Part shown: in pieces, positions 28,721 to 36,468 of the stretch
Layout of the letters: the number at the start of each line of letters is the position of its first letter
Numbering within the stretch: the first letter of the stretch is position 1
DNA from: Acidihalobacter prosperus
GTDB taxonomy: Bacteria > Pseudomonadota > Gammaproteobacteria > DSM-5130 > Acidihalobacteraceae
Direction of reading: 5' to 3'
DNA: 64,000 nucleotides
NCBI RefSeq assembly: GCF_000754095.2
Contig: NZ_JQSG02000001.1
Span: 124,001-188,000, forward strand
The notes under the pieces: generated by a model
What the model was told of the DNA's origin: nothing
The model's database searches: none
The model's input: only the letters and a program-made list of their open reading frames with translations
Made by a program: the position numbers and the translations under genes

Positions 28721-29785
28721 ATGCATGCACATGGATACGCCACTCATTCAGCTACCGAAGCCCTGGGTCCATTCGATTTCGAGCGACGCGAGCCGCGTCC
28801 GCAGGATGTGGCGATCGAGATTCAGTATTGCGGCATTTGCCATTCCGACATCCACACGGCGCGCAGCGAATGGGGCAAGACCCATTACCCCTTCGTGCCG
28901 GGCCACGAGATCGTCGGCCGCGTGACGGCCGTCGGCAGCGAGGTCACCCGCTTCAAGGCCGGCGATCTGGTCGGCGTCGGCTGCCTGGTCGACAGTTGCG
29001 GGCACTGCGAGTCCTGCAACGAGGGCCTGGAGCAGTATTGCGAAAACGGCTGGACGGGCACCTACGGCAGCGAAGACAAGATCGGCGGCACGCCGCACAC
29101 CCACACCTTCGGCGGCTATTCCGACCGGATCACGGTCGACGAGCACTTCGTGCTGAGCATTCCGGAAAACCTCGATCCGGCCGCCGCCGCGCCGTTGCTG
29201 TGCGCCGGCATCACCACCTATTCCCCACTCAAGCACTGGAAGGTGGGCGCGGGGCAGAAGGTGGGCGTGATCGGGCTCGGCGGCCTGGGCCACATGGGGG
29301 TGAAGTTCGCCCGCGCCATGGGCGCGCATGTGGTCATGATCACCACCTCGCCGGGCAAGGCCGCGGACGCGGAGAAGCTCGGCGCGCATGAGGTGCTGAT
29401 CTCGAAGGACGCCGAAGCCATGCAGGCCGCCATGGGCAGCTTCGACTTCCTGCTCAACACCATCCCGGTCGGGCACGACGTCGACCCCTACATGAACCTG
29501 CTCAAGCGGGACGGCGCGATGGTGATCGTGGGCGCGGTCGAACCGCTCACCCGGGTCAACGGCGTGCCGTTCATCTTCAAGCGCCGCACGATGGCGGGTT
29601 CGCTGATCGGCGGGCTTCCTGAGACCCAGGAAATGCTCGATTTCTGCGGCGAACACAACATCGTCTGCGACATCGAAATGATCGACATGCGGGACGTGAA
29701 CGCCGCCTACGACCGCACGGTCAAGGGCGACGTGAAATACCGTTTCGTCATCGACATGGCGACGCTGAAAAACGGCGCCGCCTGA
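28721..29785 (+). CDS. Zinc-dependent alcohol dehydrogenase, YahK/CAD-type aldehyde reductase
   Basis: Medium-chain dehydrogenase of 354 aa. The catalytic zinc site is CGICHSD (C37) and GHE (H62, E63); structural zinc cysteines are C93, C96, C99 and C107; the NADP(H) Rossmann motif is GLGGLGHMG near 190. The sequence is closest in style to YahK and cinnamyl alcohol dehydrogenase-like aldehyde reductases. ATG 28721 has a GGAGGTG ribosome site; an upstream in-frame start would add 13 unrelated residues. It is co-directional with the cupin gene 18 bases later. Confidence 0.92.
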   Translation: MHAHGYATHSATEALGPFDFERREPRPQDVAIEIQYCGICHSDIHTARSEWGKTHYPFVPGHEIVGRVTAVGSEVTRFKAGDLVGVGCLVDSCGHCESCNEGLEQYCENGWTGTYGSEDKIGGTPHTHTFGGYSDRITVDEHFVLSIPENLDPAAAAPLLCAGITTYSPLKHWKVGAGQKVGVIGLGGLGHMGVKFARAMGAHVVMITTSPGKAADAEKLGAHEVLISKDAEAMQAAMGSFDFLLNTIPVGHDVDPYMNLLKRDGAMVIVGAVEPLTRVNGVPFIFKRRTMAGSLIGGLPETQEMLDFCGEHNIVCDIEMIDMRDVNAAYDRTVKGDVKYRFVIDMATLKNGAA

Positions 29786-29803
29786 GCCATCGAGGAGGTC
29801 GCC

Positions 29804-30247
29804 ATGAGCGCAGCACAGCCATCGCCAGATGAGATGCAGATATTCCGCGCCGGCGCGAGCGAGCCCATCCAGGGATTGAGCGACTGGTTCACCGGCAACG
29901 TGCATATCGAAAAGGCCTTCGCCGCGCCGGCCCCGGCGCGCGTGGGGGTCGCCCTCGTCAGCTTCGAGCCGGGGGCGCGCACCCACTGGCACACCCATCC
30001 GCTGGGGCAGGTCCTGGTCGTGACCGAGGGCGTCGGCTGGACCCAGTGCGAAAACGGCCCCAAGACCGAGATCCGCCCCGGCGACATGATCTGGTGCAAC
30101 TGCGACCGCCGCCACTGGCACGGCGCGACCGACACCACGGCCATGAAACACGTCGCCATCAACGAATACCTGGACGGCAAACCCGTCGACTGGCTGGAAC
30201 CCGTTCCCGACGCGACCTACCTCGCAACCGAGGTCAGGAAGGACTGA
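29804..30247 (+). CDS. Cupin domain protein
   Basis: Protein of 147 aa with a single cupin barrel. Motif 1 is GARTHWHTHPLGQVLVVTEG (metal-binding histidines) and motif 2 is RPGDMIWCNCDRRHWHGA. Members of this group often lie beside aldehyde reductases or carboxymuconolactone decarboxylases; enzymatic function is not established. It is the second gene of the dehydrogenase-cupin unit. Confidence 0.88.
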   Translation: MSAAQPSPDEMQIFRAGASEPIQGLSDWFTGNVHIEKAFAAPAPARVGVALVSFEPGARTHWHTHPLGQVLVVTEGVGWTQCENGPKTEIRPGDMIWCNCDRRHWHGATDTTAMKHVAINEYLDGKPVDWLEPVPDATYLATEVRKD

Positions 30248-30259
30248 CCCAGAACGTGG

Positions 30260-30283
30260 GTTGGGCGACATCGGAAGCCCAAC
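30260..30283 (-). repeat. REP-like palindrome 1
   Basis: GTTGGGC and GCCCAAC arms around a ten-base loop, just after the cupin gene stop. Read on the minus strand it is followed by CCCAACC, matching the orientation of copy 4. It may also act as a transcription stop for the dehydrogenase-cupin unit. Confidence 0.8.
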
Positions 30284-30339
30284 GCCACCGTGCCTGGATA
30301 CAGGTACACGGCATCGGTGCGGTTGGGATGGCGCTGATT

Positions 30340-30364
30340 GTTGGGCCTCCTTGCGGCGGTTCAG
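30340..30364 (+). repeat. REP-like palindrome 2, degenerate
   Basis: Left arm GTTGGGCC followed by a loop like copy 3, but the right arm reads CGGTTCAG instead of GGCCCAAC. It lies between copy 1 and the transposase gene, in the opposite orientation to copy 1, so the two form an inverted pair. Confidence 0.6.
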
Positions 30365-30406
30365 TCTGCGGTCTACGGTCGGGGTTGAATGGCGGCTGGG
30401 GGGCGT

Positions 30407-30943
30407 ATGCGATACCGGAGGGCGCTGATTCCGGGCGGGACGTATTTCTTCACGGTGAATCTGGCTTCGCGCAGGGAAACGTTGCTCGTCGACCACGTGG
30501 ACGTGTTGCGCGAGGCCGTTCGCGGGGTGCGGCGGGCACATCCGTTCGAGATCGTCGCGTGGGTGGTGTTGCCCGAACACATGCACGCGATCTGGACGCT
30601 GCCACCCGACGACCCGGATTATTCGATGCGCTGGAATCGCATCAAGGGCGAATTTTCACGCCGGCTTCCCCGGTGTGACCCGGGGCTGACGCCGAGCCGT
30701 GTCAACAAACGCGAACGCGGCATCTGGCAACGCCGCTTCTGGGAGCATCTGATCCGCGACGAAGACCGTTTTGCGCGGCATGTGGATTACATCCATTTCA
30801 ATCCGGTGAAACATGGCCATGCGAACAAAGCGGCGGATTGGCCGTATTCATCCTTTCGCCGATTCGTGCAACAGGGCCTGTTGCACGAGGACTGGGGCGA
30901 CGGCGGTGATCCCGATGGCAATTACGGCGAGCCCGCGAGATGA
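30407..30943 (+). CDS. REP-associated tyrosine transposase (RAYT)
   Basis: Y1-type HUH transposase of 178 aa, a domesticated IS200/IS605 relative. The start MRYRRALIPGGTYFFTVNL is typical; the HUH metal motif is HMH in PEHMHAIW and the likely catalytic tyrosine is in HVDYIHFNPVKHG. RAYT proteins cut and move REP palindromes. Five REP-like palindromes flank the gene, which ties it to them. ATG 30389 in the same frame is an alternative start. The gene looks intact and is probably a single-copy resident. Confidence 0.92.
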   Translation: MRYRRALIPGGTYFFTVNLASRRETLLVDHVDVLREAVRGVRRAHPFEIVAWVVLPEHMHAIWTLPPDDPDYSMRWNRIKGEFSRRLPRCDPGLTPSRVNKRERGIWQRRFWEHLIRDEDRFARHVDYIHFNPVKHGHANKAADWPYSSFRRFVQQGLLHEDWGDGGDPDGNYGEPAR

Positions 30944-30986
30944 GCGTTATGCATTCGTGGGGTTTGTGTCCAGCGAAGCGGGGCAC

Positions 30987-31011
30987 GTTGGGCCTTCTTC
31001 GGCGGCCCAAC
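30987..31011 (+). repeat. REP-like palindrome 3
   Basis: Perfect eight-base arms GTTGGGCC and GGCCCAAC with loop TTCTTCGGC, followed by CCTACGG. It is the same orientation and nearly the same sequence as copy 5. Confidence 0.85.
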
Positions 31012-31032
31012 CTACGGCATCGCCCAATGTAG

Positions 31033-31057
31033 GTTGGGCCGACACCGGAGGCCCAAC
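31033..31057 (-). repeat. REP-like palindrome 4
   Basis: Perfect eight-base arms GTTGGGCC and GGCCCAAC with a nine-base loop, in the opposite orientation to copy 3 (GTAGG precedes it where CCTAC follows copy 3). Copies 3 and 4 form an inverted pair 21 bases apart, the arrangement called a BIME in enterobacteria. Confidence 0.85.
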
Positions 31058-31119
31058 ATTACACGCGCCACGCCAGATGCGTCCGCCACCGGGATGGCTG
31101 GATGCGGTTAGACGTGATC

Positions 31120-31144
31120 GTTGGGCCTTCTTCGGCGGCCCAAC
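31120..31144 (+). repeat. REP-like palindrome 5
   Basis: Perfect arms GTTGGGCC and GGCCCAAC with loop TTCTTCGGC and trailing CCTACGG, almost identical to copy 3. It marks the downstream edge of the RAYT/REP cluster. Confidence 0.85.
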
Positions 31145-31466
31145 CTACGGTCAGACGGTTCATAACGTATCTGCTATTGCATCTACCGGCGCTACCCAGG
31201 GAAGCAAACTTCGGTGAATGCATCTTTGCATTGCCATTGAATTTTCATGGGAATGTGCGGTCCTACCGTATAGCATGCAAACGGCGTTCGTCGCGAACGT
31301 CCTTGCGCAAACGAATCCAAGACGATCCATGATTCGTCATTTCTTATAAATTCAATAAATTAAATTAATTCTTGCAGTGTGCCAGACATGGAATTGCCAA
31401 TCCCCTAGAGGTGGCGCGCAACTAGAGACCTGGTTTGTGGCGTAGTTCTACATGCGGTCGGCGTAT
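31145..31466. other. AT-rich non-coding stretch
   Basis: About 320 bases with no supported gene. The middle (about 31330-31375) is mostly A and T, in contrast with the rest of the window. The drop in GC begins directly after the last REP palindrome and continues into the lysozyme cassette. I see no tRNA, integrase remnant or clear attachment repeat. Confidence 0.6.
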
Positions 31467-31616
31467 TTCGACGAGGCGACCAGCAGCCTGGACGCGCTGA
31501 CCTCCGAGCATTTCGCCGCCACGATAAATCAACTGAAAGGCCAGATGACCATGCTCTTCATCACGCACGCGTTGCCCAAAAGTCTGCAGGTCGACGAGAT
31601 CGTGCACATCGGAAAG
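31467..31616 (+). pseudogene. Fragment of a type I secretion ABC transporter ATPase
   Basis: Fifty codons encode FDEATSSLDALTSEHFAATI and a continuation with FITHALPKSLQVDEIVHIG. This is the Walker B/D-loop and H-loop end of an ABC ATPase of the RTX-toxin exporter (HlyB-like) group. There is no Walker A, no signature motif and no membrane domain, and the frame before the FDEATSSLD block is unrelated. It is a remnant of a secretion gene next to a gene for a likely type I secretion substrate. Confidence 0.8.
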
Positions 31617-31681
31617 TCGACGCCATCGACGCAGTGCACAAATGGGCAACCCGCATTCGACACAGGGACGGTGTGAAAGAA

Positions 31682-32746
31682 ATGAATGGAATCTTCAAAA
31701 GGGCGTTGATGATGGGTCTATGTTCGGTCGGTTTTACATGGCTGAGCGCTGCCCATGCCGCGAGCTTCGACTGCGCCAAGGCGCGAACCCAGGTCGAAAA
31801 GCTCATCTGCGCTGATCCATTCATCTCCAAGCTCGATGGACAGCTCGGCAAGGTCTACGACAAAGATATTGCCAAGGCCAATCCCGAGCAGAAACAACGA
31901 CTCGTCAGCGACGAACGCTATTGGCTGAAGAACATGCGTGATCGGTGTACCACGCAGGCCTGTCTCAAACAGGCATACAGGCAAAGGCTGGCCGAGCTGA
32001 AAGCGTTCGATGGGGTGCAGTCGTCGAAGCGCAAAATCCTGGGGCACTATGTCGCTCAGCGAGTCCCATTGAGCGCTTCAGTCTTTGTGCCGATCGCTCC
32101 CGTCTGTAGAACCTTGGTGGCGAATTTCAATCAATTCCGCGATATCCCCTTCGAGAGCAACGATCCAAGATTCTCTGCAAAATATCCCCAATTCCGCAGT
32201 GTATGGAAACCCATTTCCTGGAATCAGAAATTGGCCGAAAGAGTATATACAGGGTGCATTAGTGACGCTTGTATGAAAAAGGGAGGGGGGGCGGCATGGC
32301 ATTACTGGCTCAAATACACCAAGCCCCTGCGCGAAGCCGGTAAACCGCTCCTTTGGCGCGCACGGGTGGACCTTCTGGGGAATGGCCACCGTGAGATACT
32401 TATTCGGCTTACACACATTTTCGGGCCGAAGATGGTAAACGGAAAGGAAGTGCTTGTGCCCCCCTCGAATCCGTATAGCCGCTACTTTGACAGCCTGATC
32501 TATATGCTTCCTTCGCCCTATCCAGCGGTGGCCAAGATATTTAACGACGGCCCAATGTCAGGGTTGGAGTATCCGGTTACCAACATTATTCAGGATGTCG
32601 GTGATAAAGCTACTCAGTATTTGGCCTTGGCCTGGTCGAGACGGCAAGCTGGTATCGGCGTGTCTAACTTCGAATTAAGTCAAGGACCATTCCCCTACGG
32701 TTTTCAGCCTTTGTGTGACATACGTTGGATATCCGACAGAAAATGA
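31682..32746 (+). CDS. Secreted LprI/DUF1311 (lysozyme-inhibitor-like) domain protein, extended
   Basis: Protein of 354 aa with a Sec signal peptide (about 1-26, cleavage AHA-AS). Residues 28-108 form an LprI/DUF1311 domain: FDCAKARTQVEKLICADP, LDGQLGKVY, DERYWLKNMRDRC, with cysteines at 31, 43, 89 and 94. LprI of Mycobacterium inhibits lysozyme. The remaining 245 residues match no family I can name. ATG 31682 is chosen for the signal peptide. It lies 58 bases before the GH24/RTX lysozyme gene on the same strand, which suggests an immunity or inhibitor role against that enzyme. Base composition is lower in GC than the flanks. Confidence 0.75.
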   Translation: MNGIFKRALMMGLCSVGFTWLSAAHAASFDCAKARTQVEKLICADPFISKLDGQLGKVYDKDIAKANPEQKQRLVSDERYWLKNMRDRCTTQACLKQAYRQRLAELKAFDGVQSSKRKILGHYVAQRVPLSASVFVPIAPVCRTLVANFNQFRDIPFESNDPRFSAKYPQFRSVWKPISWNQKLAERVYTGCISDACMKKGGGAAWHYWLKYTKPLREAGKPLLWRARVDLLGNGHREILIRLTHIFGPKMVNGKEVLVPPSNPYSRYFDSLIYMLPSPYPAVAKIFNDGPMSGLEYPVTNIIQDVGDKATQYLALAWSRRQAGIGVSNFELSQGPFPYGFQPLCDIRWISDRK

Positions 32747-32804
32747 TTGTGGCGTTACCTATCCATAAAGTGGATTTTACTCTTTCTAGCTTTAGGAATT
32801 TGTC

Positions 32805-34382
32805 ATGACTCTTACGCCAAATACGTTGTCGAAAACAGATTATCAAGATCTGATTTACCAGATGCTGAAGGACTTCGAGGGCGTAAATCCATATGCGTAC
32901 AACGATACCAACAATAATCCCACGATCGGACTAGGCTTTGAGATTAAAGCGAATGCGCCAGCGATTTTGAAGGGAATGGGGTATTCAGCTGCGAGTTTTG
33001 GTAACAACTCAGTTAAATTCAATAATTTTGTTTCTGCCCTTCAAGCCGTAGGGGAGGGAGCTTATCCTGATTCAGGTCCGGATGGGGAAAGTGTCAAGCT
33101 TCAGGCGGCGATCAATAAGATTGCCAATGAGTATCTTGGTACTCATTATGGAGAACACAATAAGAAGACTGGAAAAATAAATCCGAACTTCGGCTACGGA
33201 AATAATACGGGTGGAAGCGGGCTGACTGCCGATCAGCAAATCCAGGCAACCTTTAATCATATTGAGGGAACCTACGAAACCACGCTAGACAGTTGGCTCC
33301 AGGGCGTACAAATACCGGACAGCACGGAACGCGCCGCGCTGTTGTCGCTGACTTACAATAATTTGATTGGGCCTGGCAAGAGCCCGCATCTGCATGCGGC
33401 GATTGCGAGCAGCAACCGAGCGGAGGCCTGGTATCAAATCCGCTACAACTCCAATGGTGGCCCCGCAAAGAGTCAGCCTGGAATTGCCAAACGTCGTTAC
33501 GACGAAGCGGCGATATTCGGACTCTATGCCCCAGGCGCAGTTACTCAAGCCGAAGCATTACAGATTTACCAGATGTGTACGGCGCATGGCCTGAACAACC
33601 TGAAGGCATACGATAAGCAGCATGCGTGGTCTCTGACGCATGCGCAGAGTATTAGCTACGCAAACGGAACCGCGCAGACACCGCTACCAGAATCACTCCC
33701 GTCCACGCTTCTTCCAGCCGCGCAGGAGCTGTCCAGTCTCTACGGCAACGGCCAAAGCTTCAATGCGCTGGACATCTTCGCGGCGAGTGCGAATCGAACG
33801 GACGTCAGCGCGACGCTGACAGTGCCAAATTCTCCTGCGCTGTTGTTGGCGGGCAGTGGTGCGGATACCTTGGTGGGCACCCTCACCGGCAACGATGTAT
33901 TGGTGGCCGGTACCGGCAGCGACATGCTCGCAGGCGGCACCGGTGTGAACCGTTACGACATGGGTGCCTTGGCATCCGTCGCCAATGTCACCGATACGAT
34001 CAACGACAGCGGTGGACAGGGTTCGATCTGGCTGGGCGCTACGCAACTCGGCGGCGGTTCTGGACTGACGCTCAACACGGCGAGCAACGGCAGTCTTGTA
34101 TGGACAGCCAGCGACGGCACGCAATACGCCTTCACGCCTGGTAGTGGTGCGGATGCTGGGATCGGTACCCTGAGCATCAGTGGCGGGGCTCTGGGTACGG
34201 GTGATCAGATCGTTATCGACCACTTTGATCTGAGCAAGGCACAGGCCAGTGGCCAAGGCTATCTCGGTATCCATTTGAATGCGGCGCTGGCACTCGAAGC
34301 CGGCACCCAGGCCGATTCCCTGCCCGAGGTTTTGGCTCATGTGACCGCTGCATCGCCACCAAAGTGCTCCTCGCAATCATGA
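32805..34382 (+). CDS. GH24-type lysozyme with C-terminal RTX-like repeats
   Basis: Protein of 525 aa without a Sec signal peptide. The N-terminal domain (about 12-245) has the T4-lysozyme catalytic spacing E25-x8-D34-x5-T40 (FEG, AYND, PTIGLGF), plus ERAALLSLTYN and AKRRYDEAAIF as in GH24 enzymes. Residues about 346-385 hold glycine/aspartate nonapeptide-like repeats (GSGADTLVG, TLTGNDVLV, AGTGSDMLA), the calcium-binding mark of type I secretion substrates. An AGGA site precedes ATG 32805. The C-terminus (PPKCSSQS) is not a typical secretion signal and the gene may be shortened. Codons are AT-rich up to about 33250 and GC-richer after, so it may be mosaic. Confidence 0.8.
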   Translation: MTLTPNTLSKTDYQDLIYQMLKDFEGVNPYAYNDTNNNPTIGLGFEIKANAPAILKGMGYSAASFGNNSVKFNNFVSALQAVGEGAYPDSGPDGESVKLQAAINKIANEYLGTHYGEHNKKTGKINPNFGYGNNTGGSGLTADQQIQATFNHIEGTYETTLDSWLQGVQIPDSTERAALLSLTYNNLIGPGKSPHLHAAIASSNRAEAWYQIRYNSNGGPAKSQPGIAKRRYDEAAIFGLYAPGAVTQAEALQIYQMCTAHGLNNLKAYDKQHAWSLTHAQSISYANGTAQTPLPESLPSTLLPAAQELSSLYGNGQSFNALDIFAASANRTDVSATLTVPNSPALLLAGSGADTLVGTLTGNDVLVAGTGSDMLAGGTGVNRYDMGALASVANVTDTINDSGGQGSIWLGATQLGGGSGLTLNTASNGSLVWTASDGTQYAFTPGSGADAGIGTLSISGGALGTGDQIVIDHFDLSKAQASGQGYLGIHLNAALALEAGTQADSLPEVLAHVTAASPPKCSSQS

Positions 34383-34483
34383 GCCTTGCCGCTCAATTCG
34401 TGGATTTGCGATTTTTCCAAGGCTGATATGATTCCGCGGTCCAATAGGGACGCTTACCTGACAATCCGTAAGCGAGGCCGTGC

Positions 34484-35344
34484 TTGCATCTATATATCGA
34501 ACCGCGCGACCGCAGCCAGCCAATCGTGCAGATCATCGAACAGGCGCGCAGGAGCGTCGAACTCAACGTCTACATCCTGTCCGACAACCGGGTGCTTGCG
34601 GCGCTCAGTAAGGCACATGACCGGGGCGTGAAGGTGCGCATCATTCTCGACCGCGCGCCTCATGGGATGGGGCTGTGGCAGGTCGTGGACGAGTACAAGC
34701 GGATCACGGACATGGGGATCACGGTGCACGGCACCCCGCAGCGCTTCGCCTACGACCGCGCGGATTACATCTGCAACGCGAAGACCTGCGCCATCGGCAC
34801 GGCGGACTACACCGCCGCGGGATTCAACCGGAACCGCGAATACATCATCCGCTTCTCGAATCCCGACATGGTTCAGGCGGCGCGCGAGGTCTTCGCCGCG
34901 GACTGGCACAACAAGCCGGCCGGAAACGCGCCGCGCAAGTATCTGGTGCTATCGCCCGGCAGCGCCTGGCGCATGGTGCGGCTCATCGACCAGCCGGGCA
35001 AGCTGGACATGGAGCAGGACGACATCAGCGATACCGGCCCGGTGATCCGCGCGATGGAACGCAAGGGCCGTGACATGCGCCTGATCCTGCCGTGGAGCGC
35101 AAGACGACATGACGCGCGCGAGATTCGCGCGTTGCGGCACGCGGGCGTCCAGGTGCGCTACATGAGCGGGGTGTACATGCACGCCAAGATGATCGCCGGC
35201 GACGAGCAGGGGTACATCGGCTCGATCAACATCACCCACGCCTCGCTCTATCACAACCGCGAGGTCGGCATCACGTACGGCGGCAAGATCCTGTCGCAGG
35301 TCCGCCGGCAGTTCGAGCAGGACTGGTCCGCCGCCAGGCCCTAG
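34484..35344 (+). CDS. Phospholipase D-like (HKD superfamily) protein
   Basis: Protein of 286 aa with two PLD-like halves. The second half has an intact motif H233-x-K235-x4-D240 with GSIN after it. In the first half (about 90-125, ending TAAGFNRNREY) the histidine and lysine of HxK are missing, so only one half-site is canonical. Only TTG 34484 is available, since an in-frame stop lies at 34469, and there is no signal peptide, so the N-terminus may be truncated. Function could be phosphodiesterase or nuclease; the substrate is not evident. It follows the lysozyme gene by 101 bases and is GC-rich like the core genome. Confidence 0.7.
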   Translation: MHLYIEPRDRSQPIVQIIEQARRSVELNVYILSDNRVLAALSKAHDRGVKVRIILDRAPHGMGLWQVVDEYKRITDMGITVHGTPQRFAYDRADYICNAKTCAIGTADYTAAGFNRNREYIIRFSNPDMVQAAREVFAADWHNKPAGNAPRKYLVLSPGSAWRMVRLIDQPGKLDMEQDDISDTGPVIRAMERKGRDMRLILPWSARRHDAREIRALRHAGVQVRYMSGVYMHAKMIAGDEQGYIGSINITHASLYHNREVGITYGGKILSQVRRQFEQDWSAARP

Positions 35345-35393
35345 TTCACTGCCTTCCTGGTGCGGGGATGGCTGATGGCGACCACGTGTGCGC

Positions 35394-35429
35394 GGCTTCA
35401 ATCGCCGCCGTGCGGCGGCGCTTGAAGCC
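35394..35429. terminator. Stem-loop between convergent genes
   Basis: Arms GGCTTCAA/TTGAAGCC followed inward by CGCCGCC/GGCGGCG with one mismatch and a four-base loop: 16 positions in all. No T-run follows on either strand. Its place between the convergent PLD-like and cnoX genes suggests a two-way stop or 3'-end protection. Confidence 0.5.
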
Positions 35430-35435
35430 CTCCCG

Positions 35436-36296
35436 TCAGTGCATCAGGTTGAACATCTTGCGCCGGTAGGGCGTGACGCGGTCGTCGCCGCTGAGGAGTT
35501 CGAAGGCGGCGAGCAGGCCGCGGCGGCCGGCATCGTCGTTGTAGCTGCGGCTGCGGCGCATGATTTCGAGGTATGCATCCATGCCGGCCTCGTATTCGCC
35601 GGCGAGAATGCAGGCGGCGGCGAGCTGTTCGCGGGCGGCCAGGTCGTCCGGCTGCGCCGCGACGTGCTCACGCAGTTCGTCGAGCGGGGGGGCGTCAGCC
35701 TGTTGCGCGGCGAGCTGGCTGGTGGCGAGCAGGCGCTTGACGGTTTCGTCCTCGGCGTATTTGGCGGGCAGGGCGCGCAGCAGCTGTTCGGCCTCGGCCG
35801 CCTGTCCCTGGGCGATCAGCAGTTCGGCGAGGTCGAGGTCGATGCGGTGGTTGTCCGGGTCGTCCTCGCGGGCGCGGCGCAGCAGGGCGAGCGCGGCGTC
35901 GGCATGGCCGGCCTCGGCCTCGGCGCGGGCCTGCGCGCGCAGGCCGTCGGATTCGCGCGGGACGTGCCGTTCGAGCAGTTCGCGGATCACGGATTCGGGC
36001 TGCACGCCCATGAATTCGTCGACGACGGCGCCGCCGACGAACAGCTTGACGGTGGGCAGGCTGCGGATGCCGTATTGCGAGGCGAGCGCCTGTTCGGCGT
36101 CGCTGTTGACCTTGGCGACCAGCAGCTTGCCGCCGTAGCTGTTGGCGATGCCGTCGAGCACCGGCGCCAGCATGCGGCAGGGTCCGCACCAGTCCGCCCA
36201 GAAGTCGACGAGCACGGGCACCTGCTGCGAACGCTGGAGCACGCGCTCGGCAAAATCGGCGGCAGTGACGTCGAAGACATAGGGTGAATCGCTCAT
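35436..36296 (-). CDS. cnoX: Thioredoxin-TPR protein CnoX (YbbN)
   Basis: Cytosolic protein of 286 aa: a thioredoxin domain (about 5-112) with the active site WCGPC and the cis-proline region SLPTVKLF, followed by a TPR-like helical domain (about 120-285). CnoX protects proteins from irreversible oxidation and hands clients to GroEL. E. coli CnoX has SQHC and lacks thioredoxin activity; the CGPC here predicts an active oxidoreductase. ATG 36296 follows AAGGAAG. Confidence 0.93.
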   Translation of the reverse strand: MSDSPYVFDVTAADFAERVLQRSQQVPVLVDFWADWCGPCRMLAPVLDGIANSYGGKLLVAKVNSDAEQALASQYGIRSLPTVKLFVGGAVVDEFMGVQPESVIRELLERHVPRESDGLRAQARAEAEAGHADAALALLRRAREDDPDNHRIDLDLAELLIAQGQAAEAEQLLRALPAKYAEDETVKRLLATSQLAAQQADAPPLDELREHVAAQPDDLAAREQLAAACILAGEYEAGMDAYLEIMRRSRSYNDDAGRRGLLAAFELLSGDDRVTPYRRKMFNLMH

Positions 36297-36454
36297 GTTG
36301 GCTTCCTTTTCGCGGCTTTGGTGTTGGGCATGCGCGGGGCGTGCCGGGCAGGCCGCCCGCGGGCCGTGTGCACCCACTATGGGGTTCTGCGGCGCAGGCT
36401 TCAACCGTCGCCGGCGAGCGGGTATCCGGCGGACATGGCGTGCGGCCGTTCTGG

Positions 36455-36460
36455 CATAAT
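36455..36460 (+). promoter_or_regulatory. -10-like element close to the DUF455 gene start
   Basis: CATAAT ends eight bases before GTG 36469, which would put transcription start at or next to the start codon. No convincing -35 is visible. Confidence 0.3.
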
Positions 36461-36468
36461 CACGCCCC

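Noticed and set aside
30987-31144. Short CRISPR array or IS terminal repeats
   Set aside because: The units are palindromes in both orientations with unequal spacing and sit around a RAYT gene, so REP elements explain them.
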